Notes: generated by a model not told the origin, from the sequence alone. A DNA stretch of 63,505 bases from Candidatus Schekmanbacteria bacterium (GCA_016188575.1 JACPHN010000190.1:1-63505), one strand, 5' to 3'. Positions 17,394 through 26,400 are shown, counted from the stretch's first letter. Program-made: numbers and translations.

Positions 17394-18434
17394 ATGACAA
17401 GCACAAACCCGGCGGGAAAGACTGCCCAAGCACGACTGCTGGACGTCAGTGGGTTGAAAACCCACTTTTTCACGGAAGACGGCGTCGTCAAGGCGGTGGA
17501 TGGCGTCGATATCCACGTCGGTGAGGCGGAAACCGTCGGGCTCGTCGGCGAGTCAGGCTGCGGAAAGAGCGTGATGTCGCTGTCGGTCATGAGACTCATC
17601 GGTCCTCCTGGCAAGATCGTCGAGGGCCGGATCGGGTTCGCCGGCAGGGACCTCGTGGCGCTGCCGGAAAGGGACATGCGTAAGATCCGGGGAAACGACA
17701 TCGCCATGATCTTCCAGGAACCGATGACGTCCCTCAACCCGGTCTTCACGATCGGCAACCAGATCGCCGAGGCGGTGCGGCTGCACCAGGGTCTGGGCAA
17801 GCGCGAGGCGATGGAAGTCGCCGTCCAGTCGCTCAAGGAGGTCGCCATTGCGGACCCCGAACAGCGCGTGAAAGAGTACCCGCATCAATTGTCCGGCGGC
17901 ATGCGGCAACGGGTCATGATCGCGATGGCGCTTTCCTGCAAGCCGAAGCTGCTGATCGCGGATGAACCGACCACCGCGCTGGACGTCACGATTCAGGCGC
18001 AGATACTCGATCTGCTGGCGGGTCTGCAGCAGCGTTTTGGCTTGGCGCTCTTGCTGATCACGCATGACCTTGCCGTGGTGGCGGAGGTATGCGATCGCGT
18101 CGCGGTGATGTACGCGGGCAACGTCGTTGAAGAGGCAAACGTCAAGGACATCTTTGCGTCGCCGAAGCACCCCTACACGCAGGGGCTGCTCCGCTCAGTC
18201 CCGCGAATCGATGTCGGGGCCAAGAAGAAAACCCGCCTGGCGACGATCGAGGGCACCGTCCCCGATCCCTTTCACATGCCGCCGGGCTGTCGTTTCGCGC
18301 CGCGCTGCTCATTCGCCATGGAAAAATGCAACCTGTGCGTCCCGGAGCCGCGCCGCGTCGGCCCTGGTCACACGGTGCGCTGCACTCTCTATGACGATGT
18401 GGCCGTTGGCGACAAGGCCAAGGAGGTCGCGTAG
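17394..18434 (+). CDS. oligopeptide/dipeptide-type ABC transporter ATP-binding protein (OppD/DppD-like)
   Basis: 346 residues from the ATG at 17394. It has Walker [10 protein letters not shown]-loop [14 protein letters not shown] signature LSGGMRQRV, Walker [13 protein letters not shown] and the H-loop [12 protein letters not shown]. The C-terminal oligopeptide-transporter tail with cysteines ([14 protein letters not shown]) is present. It energises uptake of peptides or nickel-type substrates as a heterodimer with the next gene, whose ATG directly follows its stop codon. No permease or substrate-binding gene is nearby, so the transporter must be completed from elsewhere. A GTG at 17322 in frame is an unlikely start. 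Confidence 0.9.
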   Translation: MTSTNPAGKTAQARLLDVSGLKTHFFTEDGVVKAVDGVDIHVGEAETVGLVGESGCGKSVMSLSVMRLIGPPGKIVEGRIGFAGRDLVALPERDMRKIRGNDIAMIFQEPMTSLNPVFTIGNQIAEAVRLHQGLGKREAMEVAVQSLKEVAIADPEQRVKEYPHQLSGGMRQRVMIAMALSCKPKLLIADEPTTALDVTIQAQILDLLAGLQQRFGLALLLITHDLAVVAEVCDRVAVMYAGNVVEEANVKDIFASPKHPYTQGLLRSVPRIDVGAKKKTRLATIEGTVPDPFHMPPGCRFAPRCSFAMEKCNLCVPEPRRVGPGHTVRCTLYDDVAVGDKAKEVA

Positions 18435-19760
18435 ATGGCCACGGAACCGGGGACAGGCGCGGCAACGGCGGCGGCGGCGGGCGAGGATGGCGACCTGCTG
18501 CTTGGCGTATACAACCTCAAGAAGTATTTTCCGGTCAAAAAGGGGGTGTTCCAGCGTACCGTGGGCCACGTCAAGGCCGTCGACAACATCTCGTTCAGCG
18601 TTAAGTGCGGCGAGACGCTCGGATTGGTCGGCGAATCAGGATGCGGCAAGACCACTGCCGGACGCTGTCTTCTGCGCCTGATCGAGCCCACGCACGGCAT
18701 GGTGCTGTACGAGGTTTCCGGCGAGACCGCAAAGCTGGTTGACCGACTACGCGAAGAAATCGGCAGAACGATTGCGGCGCTATCATCCGGCGACGTGGAC
18801 AGGTTAGTCCACCTGTCCCATGGCACCTGGTCGTATGCGAGTGGGGCGACAAACGGGCGACCTGGCGAGATCGACCTGGGCTGGATCGTCGATTCCCTGA
18901 CAGCCCAGACGCGGGCCACGGGAGCAGCGGAGGCCATTCTGCCCCGCGAGGCCATTGCGGCGTGCAAGCAGCTCACCGAAGTCCGCAGCGCGCATGACGT
19001 GCGCTGGCGCTCGCGCGGTCAGATGCGCGCGATGCGGCGCATGCTGCAGATCATCTTTCAAGATCCGTACGCGTCGCTGAATCCGCGCATGACCGTCGGT
19101 AACATCGTCGGCGAGGCGTTGACCATCCACAAGCTCGCCAAGGGTGAAGCGCGGGAGCAGCGAGTCCGCGAGCTCCTGCAAGTCGTCGGCCTGGATCCCT
19201 CCCACATGAAACGCTATCCGCACGAATTCAGCGGCGGCCAGCGGCAGCGCATCGGCATTGCCCGCGCCCTTGCCGTGAGCCCCAAGCTGATCGTTGCCGA
19301 CGAACCGGTGAGCGCTCTCGACGTGTCCATCCAGGCGCAAGTCGTCAACTTGCTTCAGGATCTGCAGCGCTCCATGGGTCTCACCTACATTTTTGTCGCT
19401 CACAATCTGAGCGTCGTCGAGCACATCTCCAACCGCGTCGCTGTCATGTACCTCGGTAAGATCGTGGAGCTGGCAAGCTCGGCCAACCTCTACGAACGGC
19501 CTTTGCACCCGTACACCAAAGCGCTCCTCTCCAGCGTGCCGATTCCGGACCCGGAGCTTCGCGAGGAGAAGAAGAAAAAGCGCATCATTCTCCAAGGAGA
19601 CGTGCCAACCCCGATCAACCCGCCCACCGGCTGCAGATTTCACCCGCGCTGTCCCATTGCAGAGAAAATCTGCTCGCAGGTGGAACCGCAGTTCCTGGAT
19701 CACGGCGGCGGCCATCTTGTCGCCTGCCACCTGGCCGAAGGGCGACCCGCCGTTTCCTGA
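18435..19760 (+). CDS. OppF/DppF-like ABC ATPase with a ~90-residue insertion
   Basis: 441 residues, about 90 longer than usual. Walker [10 protein letters not shown] (66-74) is followed not by ~45 but by ~137 residues before the Q-loop glutamine in [12 protein letters not shown]. The insertion (about 92-195) contains [15 protein letters not shown] and [15 protein letters not shown] and looks folded rather than low-complexity. The rest is canonical: signature FSGGQRQRI, Walker [14 protein letters not shown]-loop [10 protein letters not shown], and the cysteine-containing oligopeptide tail. Translation is coupled to the OppD-like gene. The insertion lies where ABC ATPases contact transmembrane partners, so it may alter partner choice. 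Confidence 0.88.
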   Translation: MATEPGTGAATAAAAGEDGDLLLGVYNLKKYFPVKKGVFQRTVGHVKAVDNISFSVKCGETLGLVGESGCGKTTAGRCLLRLIEPTHGMVLYEVSGETAKLVDRLREEIGRTIAALSSGDVDRLVHLSHGTWSYASGATNGRPGEIDLGWIVDSLTAQTRATGAAEAILPREAIAACKQLTEVRSAHDVRWRSRGQMRAMRRMLQIIFQDPYASLNPRMTVGNIVGEALTIHKLAKGEAREQRVRELLQVVGLDPSHMKRYPHEFSGGQRQRIGIARALAVSPKLIVADEPVSALDVSIQAQVVNLLQDLQRSMGLTYIFVAHNLSVVEHISNRVAVMYLGKIVELASSANLYERPLHPYTKALLSSVPIPDPELREEKKKKRIILQGDVPTPINPPTGCRFHPRCPIAEKICSQVEPQFLDHGGGHLVACHLAEGRPAVS

Positions 19761-19793
19761 GCTTTCCTTTCTTGACGTTACAGGAGGACCTAC

Positions 19794-20471
19794 GTGGACG
19801 TCAATAGCTGGTATGAGACCTTCCCGCTTCTGGACTATTTCGACAAGGGCGGACCGGTCATGTGGCCATTGCTCGCCTGTTCGATCGTGGCGGTGACGTT
19901 CATCATCGAACGCTTCTGGCATTACCACAAGGCCTCGATCGACGCCCCCGAGTTCCTGGATCGTATCGGCAAGGTACTTCAGAAAGGCAAGATCAAGGAA
20001 GCCACCAAAATGTGCGAAGCCTACACTGGCCCCGTCGCCTCTATTCTCAAGGCCGGCCTGCTTCGCTATGATCGCGGTAAGGAGGAAATCGAGCGCGCCA
20101 TCGAGGCCTCCGGCTCGCTGGAAATGGCACGCCTGGAACGTGGTCTGGTGGTGCTCGCCTCAGTCGCCAACCTGGCGCCGCTGCTCGGCTTTCTCGGCAC
20201 CGTCACCGGCATGATCAATTCTTTCGAAGCCATCGCCAAGCAGGGGCTCAACAACCCCGCTCTGGTTTCCATCGGTATCTCCGAGGCTCTGATCACCACC
20301 GCCGGCGGACTCATGATCGCCATTCCGGTGCTGGCCTTCTACAACTACTTCACCAGTCGCGTCAGCAAGATCGTGCTTGACATGGAGGAATCCAGCGCGT
20401 TCCTCGTCGAGTACATGGGTGACTTGGAGTCCGCTTCCAAGGCCGCGGCCGCCCAGGGACAAAGCCTGTAG
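19794..20471 (+). CDS. exbB: MotA/TolQ/ExbB-family proton channel protein
   Basis: 225 residues, typical for ExbB. Three transmembrane segments are visible: MWPLLACSIVAVTFIIERF near the N-terminus, and LVVLASVANLAPLLGFLGTV and ITTAGGLMIAIPVLAFYNYF in the second half. The conserved APLLGFLGTVTGM and the Thr/Gly-rich third helix form the proton path with ExbD. The start is a GTG at 19794 behind a perfect AGGAGG (19783-19788). It lies 33 bases after the OppF-like gene and begins an ExbB-ExbD-ExbD-TonB set that energises outer-membrane receptors or a Tol-like system. Confidence 0.92.
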   Translation: MDVNSWYETFPLLDYFDKGGPVMWPLLACSIVAVTFIIERFWHYHKASIDAPEFLDRIGKVLQKGKIKEATKMCEAYTGPVASILKAGLLRYDRGKEEIERAIEASGSLEMARLERGLVVLASVANLAPLLGFLGTVTGMINSFEAIAKQGLNNPALVSIGISEALITTAGGLMIAIPVLAFYNYFTSRVSKIVLDMEESSAFLVEYMGDLESASKAAAAQGQSL

Positions 20472-20482
20472 CCGCGGCGGCC

Positions 20483-20506
20483 GATTCCCCCCCGCATGCG
20501 GGAATT
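20483..20506. repeat. family B hairpin between exbB and exbD
   Basis: CCCCCCCGCATGCGGG forms a short stem with a GCAT tip. It lies in the 63-base gap between exbB and the first exbD, where it could affect mRNA stability between the two cistrons. It belongs to the dispersed C-rich hairpin family. Confidence 0.45.
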
Positions 20507-20534
20507 GAGCGGCCCGGCGCAAGGAGGAGTAGCG

Positions 20535-20936
20535 ATGCTTGTCAAGAGAACTTCGAAAGTAGAATCGAAGATTCCTGACTCGTCGATGGCGGACATCGCC
20601 TTCCTGCTCATCATTTTCTTTATGGTCACCACGACTTTCAGCAAGGACAAGACCACCGTCAACCTGCCGGCGACCAAGGAGCGCGTGGAGTCGCCGAAGA
20701 CCGGCGTGATCATCTCCGTCCAGCGCGACGGCGCCCTGACCATGGACGGCAAGCCGGCGCAGATGGCAGATATCGCCCCGGTCGCTGCTGGTGAGCTCCA
20801 GACCAACTCGGAAAAGTACTTCATCATCAAGTCGGACAAGGAAGCGCGCTATCGCCACGTCGACATGGTTCTCGATCAACTGAGAGCGGCCAAAGCAAAG
20901 AACATCAGCCTGCTGACTGAACAGGAAGTCAACTGA
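20535..20936 (+). CDS. exbD: ExbD/TolR-family biopolymer transport protein, first copy
   Basis: 133 residues from the ATG at 20535, behind AAGGAGGAG. A short cytoplasmic N-terminus precedes one transmembrane helix containing the proton-accepting aspartate (SSMADIAFLLIIFFMVTTTF), then a periplasmic domain ending in a DQLRAAKAKNISLLTE helix/strand. It works with ExbB to couple proton flow to TonB. A second, clearly different ExbD follows 19 bases downstream; such ExbD pairs occur in some TonB systems and may form heterodimers. The frame beginning at 20496 includes repeat sequence and is not the start. Confidence 0.9.
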   Translation: MLVKRTSKVESKIPDSSMADIAFLLIIFFMVTTTFSKDKTTVNLPATKERVESPKTGVIISVQRDGALTMDGKPAQMADIAPVAAGELQTNSEKYFIIKSDKEARYRHVDMVLDQLRAAKAKNISLLTEQEVN

Positions 20937-20955
20937 GGATTGCGGAGAAAACGGC

Positions 20956-21375
20956 ATGGCCATGAAGCAGAAAAACAAGGCTTCGGACACCGTTCCATCG
21001 TCCTCCATGGCGGACATCGCCTTTCTGCTCATTATTTTCTTCATGGTTACAACCGTGTTCAGCGCGCAAAAGGGAATTGATTTCGCCCTGCCCAAGGAAG
21101 AACAGGAGACGGGCGACCCTACCGAGGCCGTGCACATCGTCGTGCAACCGAGTGGACGCCTGCTTGTTGACAACGCACCCATGAATATGGATGAGATTCA
21201 GGGATACATCTTGCCAAAGCTGCAGGTCAATGCAAACAAATTCGTGATCCTGCAAACGGACGACGAGGCTGCCTACGGCGACATGATCGACGTGCTGGAC
21301 GAGCTCAAGCAGGCCAACGTCCGCAACATTGCGCTGCCCACCAAGGAAGAAATCGCCTCGTGGGGAAACTACTGA
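20956..21375 (+). CDS. exbD: ExbD/TolR-family biopolymer transport protein, second copy
   Basis: 139 residues with GGAG eight bases before the ATG. It has the same topology as the preceding ExbD: the transmembrane SSMADIAFLLIIFFMVTTVF is almost identical to the first copy, while the periplasmic part (PLPKEEQETGDPTEAVHIVV region) has diverged. Such conservation of the helix and divergence of the periplasmic domain suggest a paralogous pair with distinct peptidoglycan or TonB contacts. It is followed 40 bases later by tonB. Confidence 0.9.
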   Translation: MAMKQKNKASDTVPSSSMADIAFLLIIFFMVTTVFSAQKGIDFALPKEEQETGDPTEAVHIVVQPSGRLLVDNAPMNMDEIQGYILPKLQVNANKFVILQTDDEAAYGDMIDVLDELKQANVRNIALPTKEEIASWGNY

Positions 21376-21415
21376 TCGGCCCCCGCTCCTGCGCTATGAG
21401 CGCAGAGGTCGGGTC

Positions 21416-22249
21416 ATGAGCGATAGAGAAACTCTCGGAGCTCCGCGAGGTCGCCGGCAAGATCGCTCGATGGAAGTCACCGACGTGCTCCCGGACCGCG
21501 CGGTCCCCGCGGACAGGCGCAATCCGTTCGAGCGACCGGCGCCGGCCCCGGCCCCGGCTCCCGAAGCAAGTCTGGCCGCCCACTACCTGCGGCGCGACGA
21601 CGCCGAATGGGAGCTTGACCGCAAGCTCATGGACATTGCTGCCCTGATTGCGGTCATTGTCCACGGCGTGCTCATCTACATGGCGTTGCCGGAATTCGGC
21701 CAGCGCCAATTCGTGGCAGCGCAAAAACAAGTCGTCCGTATGGTGCGGATTCCACCCAAACCTACCACGCCTCCGAAACCAAGAGAACAGCAGGTCGTCA
21801 AGAAAAAACCCGCGATCAAGCCCGTTCCGGATCCCACCCCAGAGGAACCCGAGGAATTTCAAGAGCCCGATCCCGAGCCCGAGCTCGACATCCCCATCCC
21901 TGACGACGTCGAGATCGTGTTCGGTGAGCCCGAGGGGCCTCCCGCCCCGGCCGGCCCGGTTCGGCTCACGGCCGAGATGGAAAAGCCGCAGATCATCAAG
22001 AGGGTCCAGCCCGACTACCCGGCGATGGCGCGAAAGGCGGGCATCGAGGGCGTGGTCATCCTCGAGTGCGTCATCAACGTCAATGGCCGGGTCGAGAAAG
22101 TCAAGGTCCTGCGCTCGATGGGCAAGACAGGTATGGACGAGTCCGCGACCTCCGCCGTAAAGCAGTGGGAGTTCACTCCCGCGAAATCGTCGACGGGTGT
22201 CCCCATTCCCGTAATCATGAATCTCACCGTGAGCTTCACGCTGCGGTAG
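21416..22249 (+). CDS. tonB: TonB-family energy transducer
   Basis: 277 residues from the ATG at 21416, with GAGG shortly upstream. A cytoplasmic N-terminal stretch of about 70 residues rich in Pro and Ala precedes the transmembrane helix (DIAALIAVIVHGVLIYMAL). Then come a Lys/Pro and Glu/Pro periplasmic spacer and a C-terminal TonB domain with VQPDYPAMARKAGIEGVV, VNVNGRVEKVKV-like strands and WEFTPAKSSTGVPIPV. It transmits energy from ExbBD to outer-membrane receptors. The long cytoplasmic extension is unusual. No TonB-dependent receptor lies in this window. Confidence 0.9.
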   Translation: MSDRETLGAPRGRRQDRSMEVTDVLPDRAVPADRRNPFERPAPAPAPAPEASLAAHYLRRDDAEWELDRKLMDIAALIAVIVHGVLIYMALPEFGQRQFVAAQKQVVRMVRIPPKPTTPPKPREQQVVKKKPAIKPVPDPTPEEPEEFQEPDPEPELDIPIPDDVEIVFGEPEGPPAPAGPVRLTAEMEKPQIIKRVQPDYPAMARKAGIEGVVILECVINVNGRVEKVKVLRSMGKTGMDESATSAVKQWEFTPAKSSTGVPIPVIMNLTVSFTLR

Positions 22250-22277
22250 CTTCCTCCACCTTCCGGAGAAAACTGCG

Positions 22278-23318
22278 ATGAAAGCTGTCCTCGCCGGCGC
22301 CGCCGGCGTCGGGAAATCCACGCTCTTCAACGCACTGACCGAAAGCACCGCCAAGGGTGGGCGCACGGGTGCGAGCGTCGGCACCGTCCTCTTGCCGGAC
22401 AGGCGCATCGACCAGCTCGTCGAGCTCTACGAGCCGCGCAAGATCACGCCGATCGAGTACCAGATCGTCGACCCGGGGATGAGCACGCGGGCTAGCAAGG
22501 GGTCGGGGCTGCCGGAAATCTACCGGGAAGCCGGGCTCCTGGTCCTCGTGATCGGGGCGTTTGCCGGGCCGCTGGCGGACGGCACCGACGAGGTCGTCTC
22601 CGAGCTCTGCGGGTTCGACGATGACCTCATTCTTCACGACCTCGCACAGGTCGAGCGCCGCCAGGAGCGTCTCGTGAAGGAGGGCAAGGCGAAGAGCCGC
22701 GAGGCCGACATTCTGGGGCGCCTGCGCGCGCTGCTCGAAGATGGCCGGCCGGCGCGAACCGCGGATCTGAGCGAGGAGGATTGGCTGCCCTTCGCTTCCT
22801 TCGTCTTCTTGTCGCGGACGCCGATGCTTGCCGTCATCAACATCGCGGAGAGCGACGTCGCCGCGGCTCTTCCGAACGCCATTCGCGACGCCGCCGGGCA
22901 CCGGAAGATCGCCGTCATCTGCCTGTGCGCGGAGCTCGAGGCAGAGCTCGCAGAGCTCGCAGAGCTCCCGGCGCAAGAACGGGCGGAGATGGCGGCGGGC
23001 GTGGGCATCGAGGAGCTCGCAAAGTCGCGATTTCTCACGACCGCCTATCGCATGCTCGATCGCATCTGCTTCCTGACTGCCGGTGAGGATGAGGTGCGCG
23101 CGTGGCCCATTCGGCGCGGCGCCACCGCGCTCGAGGCCGCCGGCAAGATCCATAGCGATATCCAGAGAGGATTCATCCGCGCGGAGGTTACCTCGGTCGA
23201 GGACTTGCTCGCGCACGGCGACGAAGCGGGCTGTCGCAAGGCCGGGGTGCTGCGGTTGGAAGGAAAGGAATATGTCGTCAAAGACGGCGACGTCATTAAC
23301 TTCCGCTTCGCGGTCTGA
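22278..23318 (+). CDS. divergent YchF/Obg-type GTPase with TGS (DUF933) domain
   Basis: 346 residues. P-loop GAAGVGKSTLFNAL at the N-terminus, a PDRRIDQLVELYEPRKITP segment as in YchF, and the C-terminal TGS/DUF933 block: GFIRAEVTSVEDLL and LRLEGKEYVVKDGDVINF are diagnostic of YchF. The G3 region reads IVDPGM instead of DxxG-like DIAGL, and the G4 position reads VINIAES, so it is a divergent paralogue and may not be the housekeeping YchF. The gene is 28 bases after tonB and shares orientation, so it is probably in the same transcript. Cys-rich CLCAEL lies before the TGS domain. Confidence 0.8.
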   Translation: MKAVLAGAAGVGKSTLFNALTESTAKGGRTGASVGTVLLPDRRIDQLVELYEPRKITPIEYQIVDPGMSTRASKGSGLPEIYREAGLLVLVIGAFAGPLADGTDEVVSELCGFDDDLILHDLAQVERRQERLVKEGKAKSREADILGRLRALLEDGRPARTADLSEEDWLPFASFVFLSRTPMLAVINIAESDVAAALPNAIRDAAGHRKIAVICLCAELEAELAELAELPAQERAEMAAGVGIEELAKSRFLTTAYRMLDRICFLTAGEDEVRAWPIRRGATALEAAGKIHSDIQRGFIRAEVTSVEDLLAHGDEAGCRKAGVLRLEGKEYVVKDGDVINFRFAV

Positions 23319-23721
23319 CGCGAGACCGCGGGAGCTGAATTCACCGTCCCCTCCGTCCATCCACCCGCTTGCGGCGGGAGGGACAGAAGGGGGGCACTGT
23401 CACGCCGACGGCGAGCTGCGGTGGATCCAGGGCGACCTCCTCGCTTGACCATCGCGTTTACATCCCACGCCGGCGTGATCCCTCCCGGCGCGAACCGGGA
23501 TCCTGCCAAGCTGACGGAGAAGACGTCAGCGAAGGGGCGCCCCGCAGGCCATGTCGGCGCCAGGCGTGCCTCGCCTCTGTTGGTCCACGCGGCGCCCTGC
23601 TGGTGCTTCGCAATCAATTGCCGCACGGCCGCCGAGACAATGTAAGGTTTCCCGGCGAGCCGCGACTACTATCCCGTAGGCTCCTCGACGAGCTCGGTTT
23701 TCAGTCGCTTCCGGAGGTCTC
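23319..23721. other. intergenic region with repeats
   Basis: Apart from the repeat cluster at 23340-23432, no gene or promoter is recognised. GC-rich open frames on both strands lack signals. The final bases contain the ribosome-binding site (GGAGG, 23712-23716) of the TlpA-like gene. Confidence 0.4.
23340..23432. repeat. family B hairpin plus family D element
   Basis: A C-rich hairpin (CCCGCTTGCGGCGGG near 23364) is followed by a diverged copy of the element seen at 17211 and 38522 (GCACTGTCACGCCGACGGCG ... GGATCCAGG, 23393-23432). Order and spacing match the 17.2-kb copy. Confidence 0.5.
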
Positions 23722-24714
23722 GTGGTGAATCAGCCCCACGCCCATTCGACCGCTCGCGGCCACACCATGCTGCCGATACTCCTGCTGCTCATGGTGGTGC
23801 CTTCAATGCCGTTCGCCGCCGCGGACATGCCGAGCCTCGCGGCCAACCTCGGCGGTGTGGAGCTGGCGATGCGCTTCGCCCCCGAGCGCGTCGCCGTGGG
23901 GCAGGTCGTAGAGGTCAGCCTCGACCTGACCACGCGCGGTGCGAATCCGGCTCCGCTGGCGATACGAACGCGATTCGGCATGCCGGAGCACGGGCATTGG
24001 CTGGACGAGGCCCAGCGAAAACTGTTTCACGGCGCCGCCATAACTTTTGACTCACGGCTGCCGATGCCCGGTCTGTATCGCCTACGAATCTGGCTCGAAT
24101 TCGAGGACGGCGAGGAGAACCTCGGCGTTGACTTCGCGGTGCCGGGCGAGCTGCAGCCGTACCGGGTCGCCGCCCTGCCGGCGGATCCCGACAAGCGCCG
24201 CCCACCGCGCCCAGTGACGACTTCCCAAATCTGGACCCTCCCAGCGTTGGAAGACGGTAGAAGCGTGGCGATCGGCGCCAGCTCCGAGGGGCCGACCTGG
24301 ATCTCGTTCTGGGCCTCCTGGTGCGGCCCGTGCAGGCAGGAGCTGCCGCAGGTCGCGTCGCTCGCGGAGCGCTGGGCCAAGGCCGGGGTGCGCGTGCTGG
24401 CCGTATCCGTCGACCAGGACCCCGAACTGGCGGCGCGCTTTCTCCGGCGGGTTTCCCCCGGTCTGAGCTCGGCCATCGACGTCTCGGGAAAGAGCTTCGC
24501 GTTTTTCGGAGCGGAGCAGCTCCCGCTGAACGTGCTCCTCGACGCCGGTGGAAAGGTCGTCTGGCGCGAGGAAGGATACCGAGAAGACCTGATTGTAGTT
24601 GCCGATGGAGCACTCGCGCGCCTCAATGCGGATACCCGCGGTGGCGCGCGACCGCTCGCAGGCTCCACGAACCGCGCGGGCACGGAGCACGGGTCGGCGG
24701 GCCAACCCAAGTAG
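23722..24714 (+). CDS. TlpA-like thioredoxin-fold protein with N-terminal beta domain
   Basis: 330 residues, GTG start at 23722 (or the next GTG) behind GGAGG. A signal peptide or anchor is present (TMLPILLLLMVVPSMPFAAA). Residues ~40-150 are beta-rich, resembling a YtkA-like domain. The thioredoxin domain holds the active-site CGPC at 201-204 (WASWCGPCRQELPQV), followed by VRVLAVSVDQDPELAARFL and a LPLNVLLD cis-proline region. It probably acts as a periplasmic disulfide reductase, for example in cytochrome c maturation. The downstream gene encodes a secreted protein with several cysteines that could be a client. Confidence 0.85.
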   Translation: MVNQPHAHSTARGHTMLPILLLLMVVPSMPFAAADMPSLAANLGGVELAMRFAPERVAVGQVVEVSLDLTTRGANPAPLAIRTRFGMPEHGHWLDEAQRKLFHGAAITFDSRLPMPGLYRLRIWLEFEDGEENLGVDFAVPGELQPYRVAALPADPDKRRPPRPVTTSQIWTLPALEDGRSVAIGASSEGPTWISFWASWCGPCRQELPQVASLAERWAKAGVRVLAVSVDQDPELAARFLRRVSPGLSSAIDVSGKSFAFFGAEQLPLNVLLDAGGKVVWREEGYREDLIVVADGALARLNADTRGGARPLAGSTNRAGTEHGSAGQPK

Positions 24715-24747
24715 CTCCACATGGAGCATTGCTCAGGAGACGAGAAG

Positions 24748-25197
24748 ATGAAGAAGACGCGCTCACAAGGAATCATGCTCGCCACGGCCATGTCGCTCTT
24801 GGCGAGTCTCGGTGGCGGCATCGCCCCGGTTGCCGCGGAAGGAAGCGGTTCCAAGGCAGCGATGGCGGCGGAAGCGACGGTCACGGGAACGCTTGTGGAT
24901 ACCAAGTGCTACAGCATGAATGCCATGAACAGTGGCAACGATCACATGACGCCCAATGGCGAGGTAAAGGGCTGCGCGGCGACGTGCGCCGGCATGGGGA
25001 TCCCGGTCGGGCTCGTCGATGATGCCGGCCATTTGCACGTGGTGATCGCGCCGGCGAGCTTGTTTGCGCCCCACATGACCAAGACGGCCCGGGTTACGGG
25101 GATGGTCGCGCCCGACGGGGCGGGAATCGTCGCTAGCAAGGCAGAGGTCAAGGAGGGCGAGAGCTGGGTCGAGGTGAAGCTCGCCACAATGATGTAG
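24748..25197 (+). CDS. small secreted cysteine-containing protein
   Basis: 149 residues from the ATG at 24748 (MKKTRSQG), which gives a clean signal peptide ending near PVAAEG. The mature protein has TGTLVDTKCYSMN, a GCAATCAGMGIPVGLV segment and a C-terminal beta region. The pattern of one Cys followed by C-x3-C before GIPVGL recurs in a family of periplasmic proteins of unknown function. It lies just after the TlpA-like thioredoxin gene, which suggests its cysteines are kept reduced by it. Metal or heme binding is possible but not shown. Confidence 0.7.
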   Translation: MKKTRSQGIMLATAMSLLASLGGGIAPVAAEGSGSKAAMAAEATVTGTLVDTKCYSMNAMNSGNDHMTPNGEVKGCAATCAGMGIPVGLVDDAGHLHVVIAPASLFAPHMTKTARVTGMVAPDGAGIVASKAEVKEGESWVEVKLATMM

Positions 25198-25228
25198 CCG
25201 CGCCCGCGATATCAGAAGGTAGCAATCG

Positions 25229-25327
25229 ATGGAAACCTCGACCGACCTGGCGAAGATGCCTGCCCCGATCGCGCTCGTGCGCTCGGGCGGTGACCTGCCT
25301 CGCAACGCGCTCGCCAGTGCCGAATGA
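25229..25327 (+). CDS. 32-codon ORF overlapping the next gene by ATGA
   Basis: A small frame with AGAAGG about ten bases upstream of its ATG encodes METSTDLAKMPAPIALVRSG and ends in the TGA of an ATGA overlap with the following small membrane-protein gene. The overlap and ribosome-binding site fit a coupled leader peptide or a remnant of a larger gene. There is no homology I recognise. Confidence 0.3.
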   Translation: METSTDLAKMPAPIALVRSGGDLPRNALASAE

Positions 25328-25548
25328 TCTTCCGCAGCCTGTTCACCGCCGTATTCGTGGGCGGGCTGCTCTTCGCCATCAACTCGGGAGGGGCGATCGC
25401 GAGCGCAGGGTTTACCGGCGGCCTCGCGATCAAGCTGCTGTTGACCATGCTGATTCCCTTTGCGGTATCACTGTCGTCCGCGGCACTCACCCGTCACGAG
25501 CTGATCCGGCAGACGGCGGCCGCCGGCGCCGCTGGCAAGTGCGGCTGA
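25324..25548 (+). CDS. two-TM small membrane protein, NrtS-like
   Basis: 74 residues with two predicted membrane helices: FRSLFTAVFVGGLLFAINSG and IKLLLTMLIPFAVSLSSAAL. Size, the AINSGGAI turn and the LLTMLIPFAVS second helix resemble the short nitrate/nitrite transporter family NrtS. The family match is by eye and the substrate is not shown by context. It is followed by a decayed PiT-type permease gene, so the segment may be a remnant of an inorganic-ion uptake locus. Confidence 0.5.
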   Translation: MIFRSLFTAVFVGGLLFAINSGGAIASAGFTGGLAIKLLLTMLIPFAVSLSSAALTRHELIRQTAAAGAAGKCG

Positions 25549-25609
25549 TGTTCACCACCATCGCCCTACCTCCCGCAATCGCCAAGGTCGGCCGAATGTG
25601 CTTTACAAG

Positions 25610-26144
25610 ATGGCGAGCGCCATGACCGTTGATGGTGTGCTCATCGCCGCCGTCGGCGCGGCTCTGGCAGGCGCTAACGGTGCTAACGACGTCTCGAAGG
25701 GGACCGCCACGCTGGTCGGCAGTCGAGGTGCTTCCCTTCGCCGAGATCGGGGCTGAGGGTGGGGCGTCGGCTTTCGGAGCGCCGGCCGGCGTTTCGACGT
25801 TCGTCCTGTTCGCACTCGTCACTGCCGGGATGGTCGCGGGGAGCCTCCTGGCGGGCGGCCGGGTGACCCACGTGCTCGCGGAAGAGGTGACGCCGATGGA
25901 TAATCTCGAGGGCTACTGCGCCAACCTCGTGACCGCGGCTCTCGTAATCGCAGGGGCGGTTCACGGGCTGCCGATGTCGACCACCCACGTGGCGTCGCGT
26001 GCCATCTTTGGTGCCGGCGCGGTACACGGGTCACTGGATACCCGGTCGCTTCGACACATCGCGCTTGCCTGGGTGGTGACACTGCCGGCGGCGGGAGCGC
26101 TCGGCGCCGCAAGCTATTTCGTGACGACGCTTCTGCTGCGGTGA
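25610..26144 (+). pseudogene. truncated, frameshifted PiT-family inorganic phosphate/anion permease
   Basis: Two pieces of one transporter lie in different frames. The frame from 25610 encodes an N-terminal PiT signature (LAGANGANDVSKGTATLVGS) and stops at about 25755. The other frame, open to 26144, encodes the C-terminal signature: MVAGSLLAGGRVTHVLAEEV, TPMDNLEGYCANL, and GLPMSTTHVASRAIFGAG. Full PiT proteins have several further helices between these blocks; here they are missing, and the junction near 25735-25755 is also out of frame. So an internal deletion plus frameshift has destroyed the gene. Confidence 0.75.
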
Positions 26145-26242
26145 CCAGACAAAGCAGGCGCCCATCAAGCCTCGATCCGCCGTCTATCTCAATGATGAGA
26201 TGCGCTGCCAAACCGTTGTTGCGCCATTTCTGTCGCCTCCTC

Positions 26243-26275
26243 TGCCTCCCCGCAAGCGGGGGGGAGGTGAACACG
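26243..26275. repeat. family B hairpin
   Basis: CCTCCCCGCAAGCGGGGGGGAGGTGA is the reverse-oriented version of the C-rich hairpin seen at 46888 and 17146. It lies 100 bases after the decayed permease gene. Confidence 0.5.
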
Positions 26276-26400
26276 TACGCGCGAGCAATCCGCGACGAGG
26301 GTTACCCGGCCACGTCGCGGTGGCGACCAGCACGCCGGGCAGTGTAAGAGTTGCAAGGCGCGCGCGACTATCTGGTATCCCATTGAAGAAAGGAGCAACC

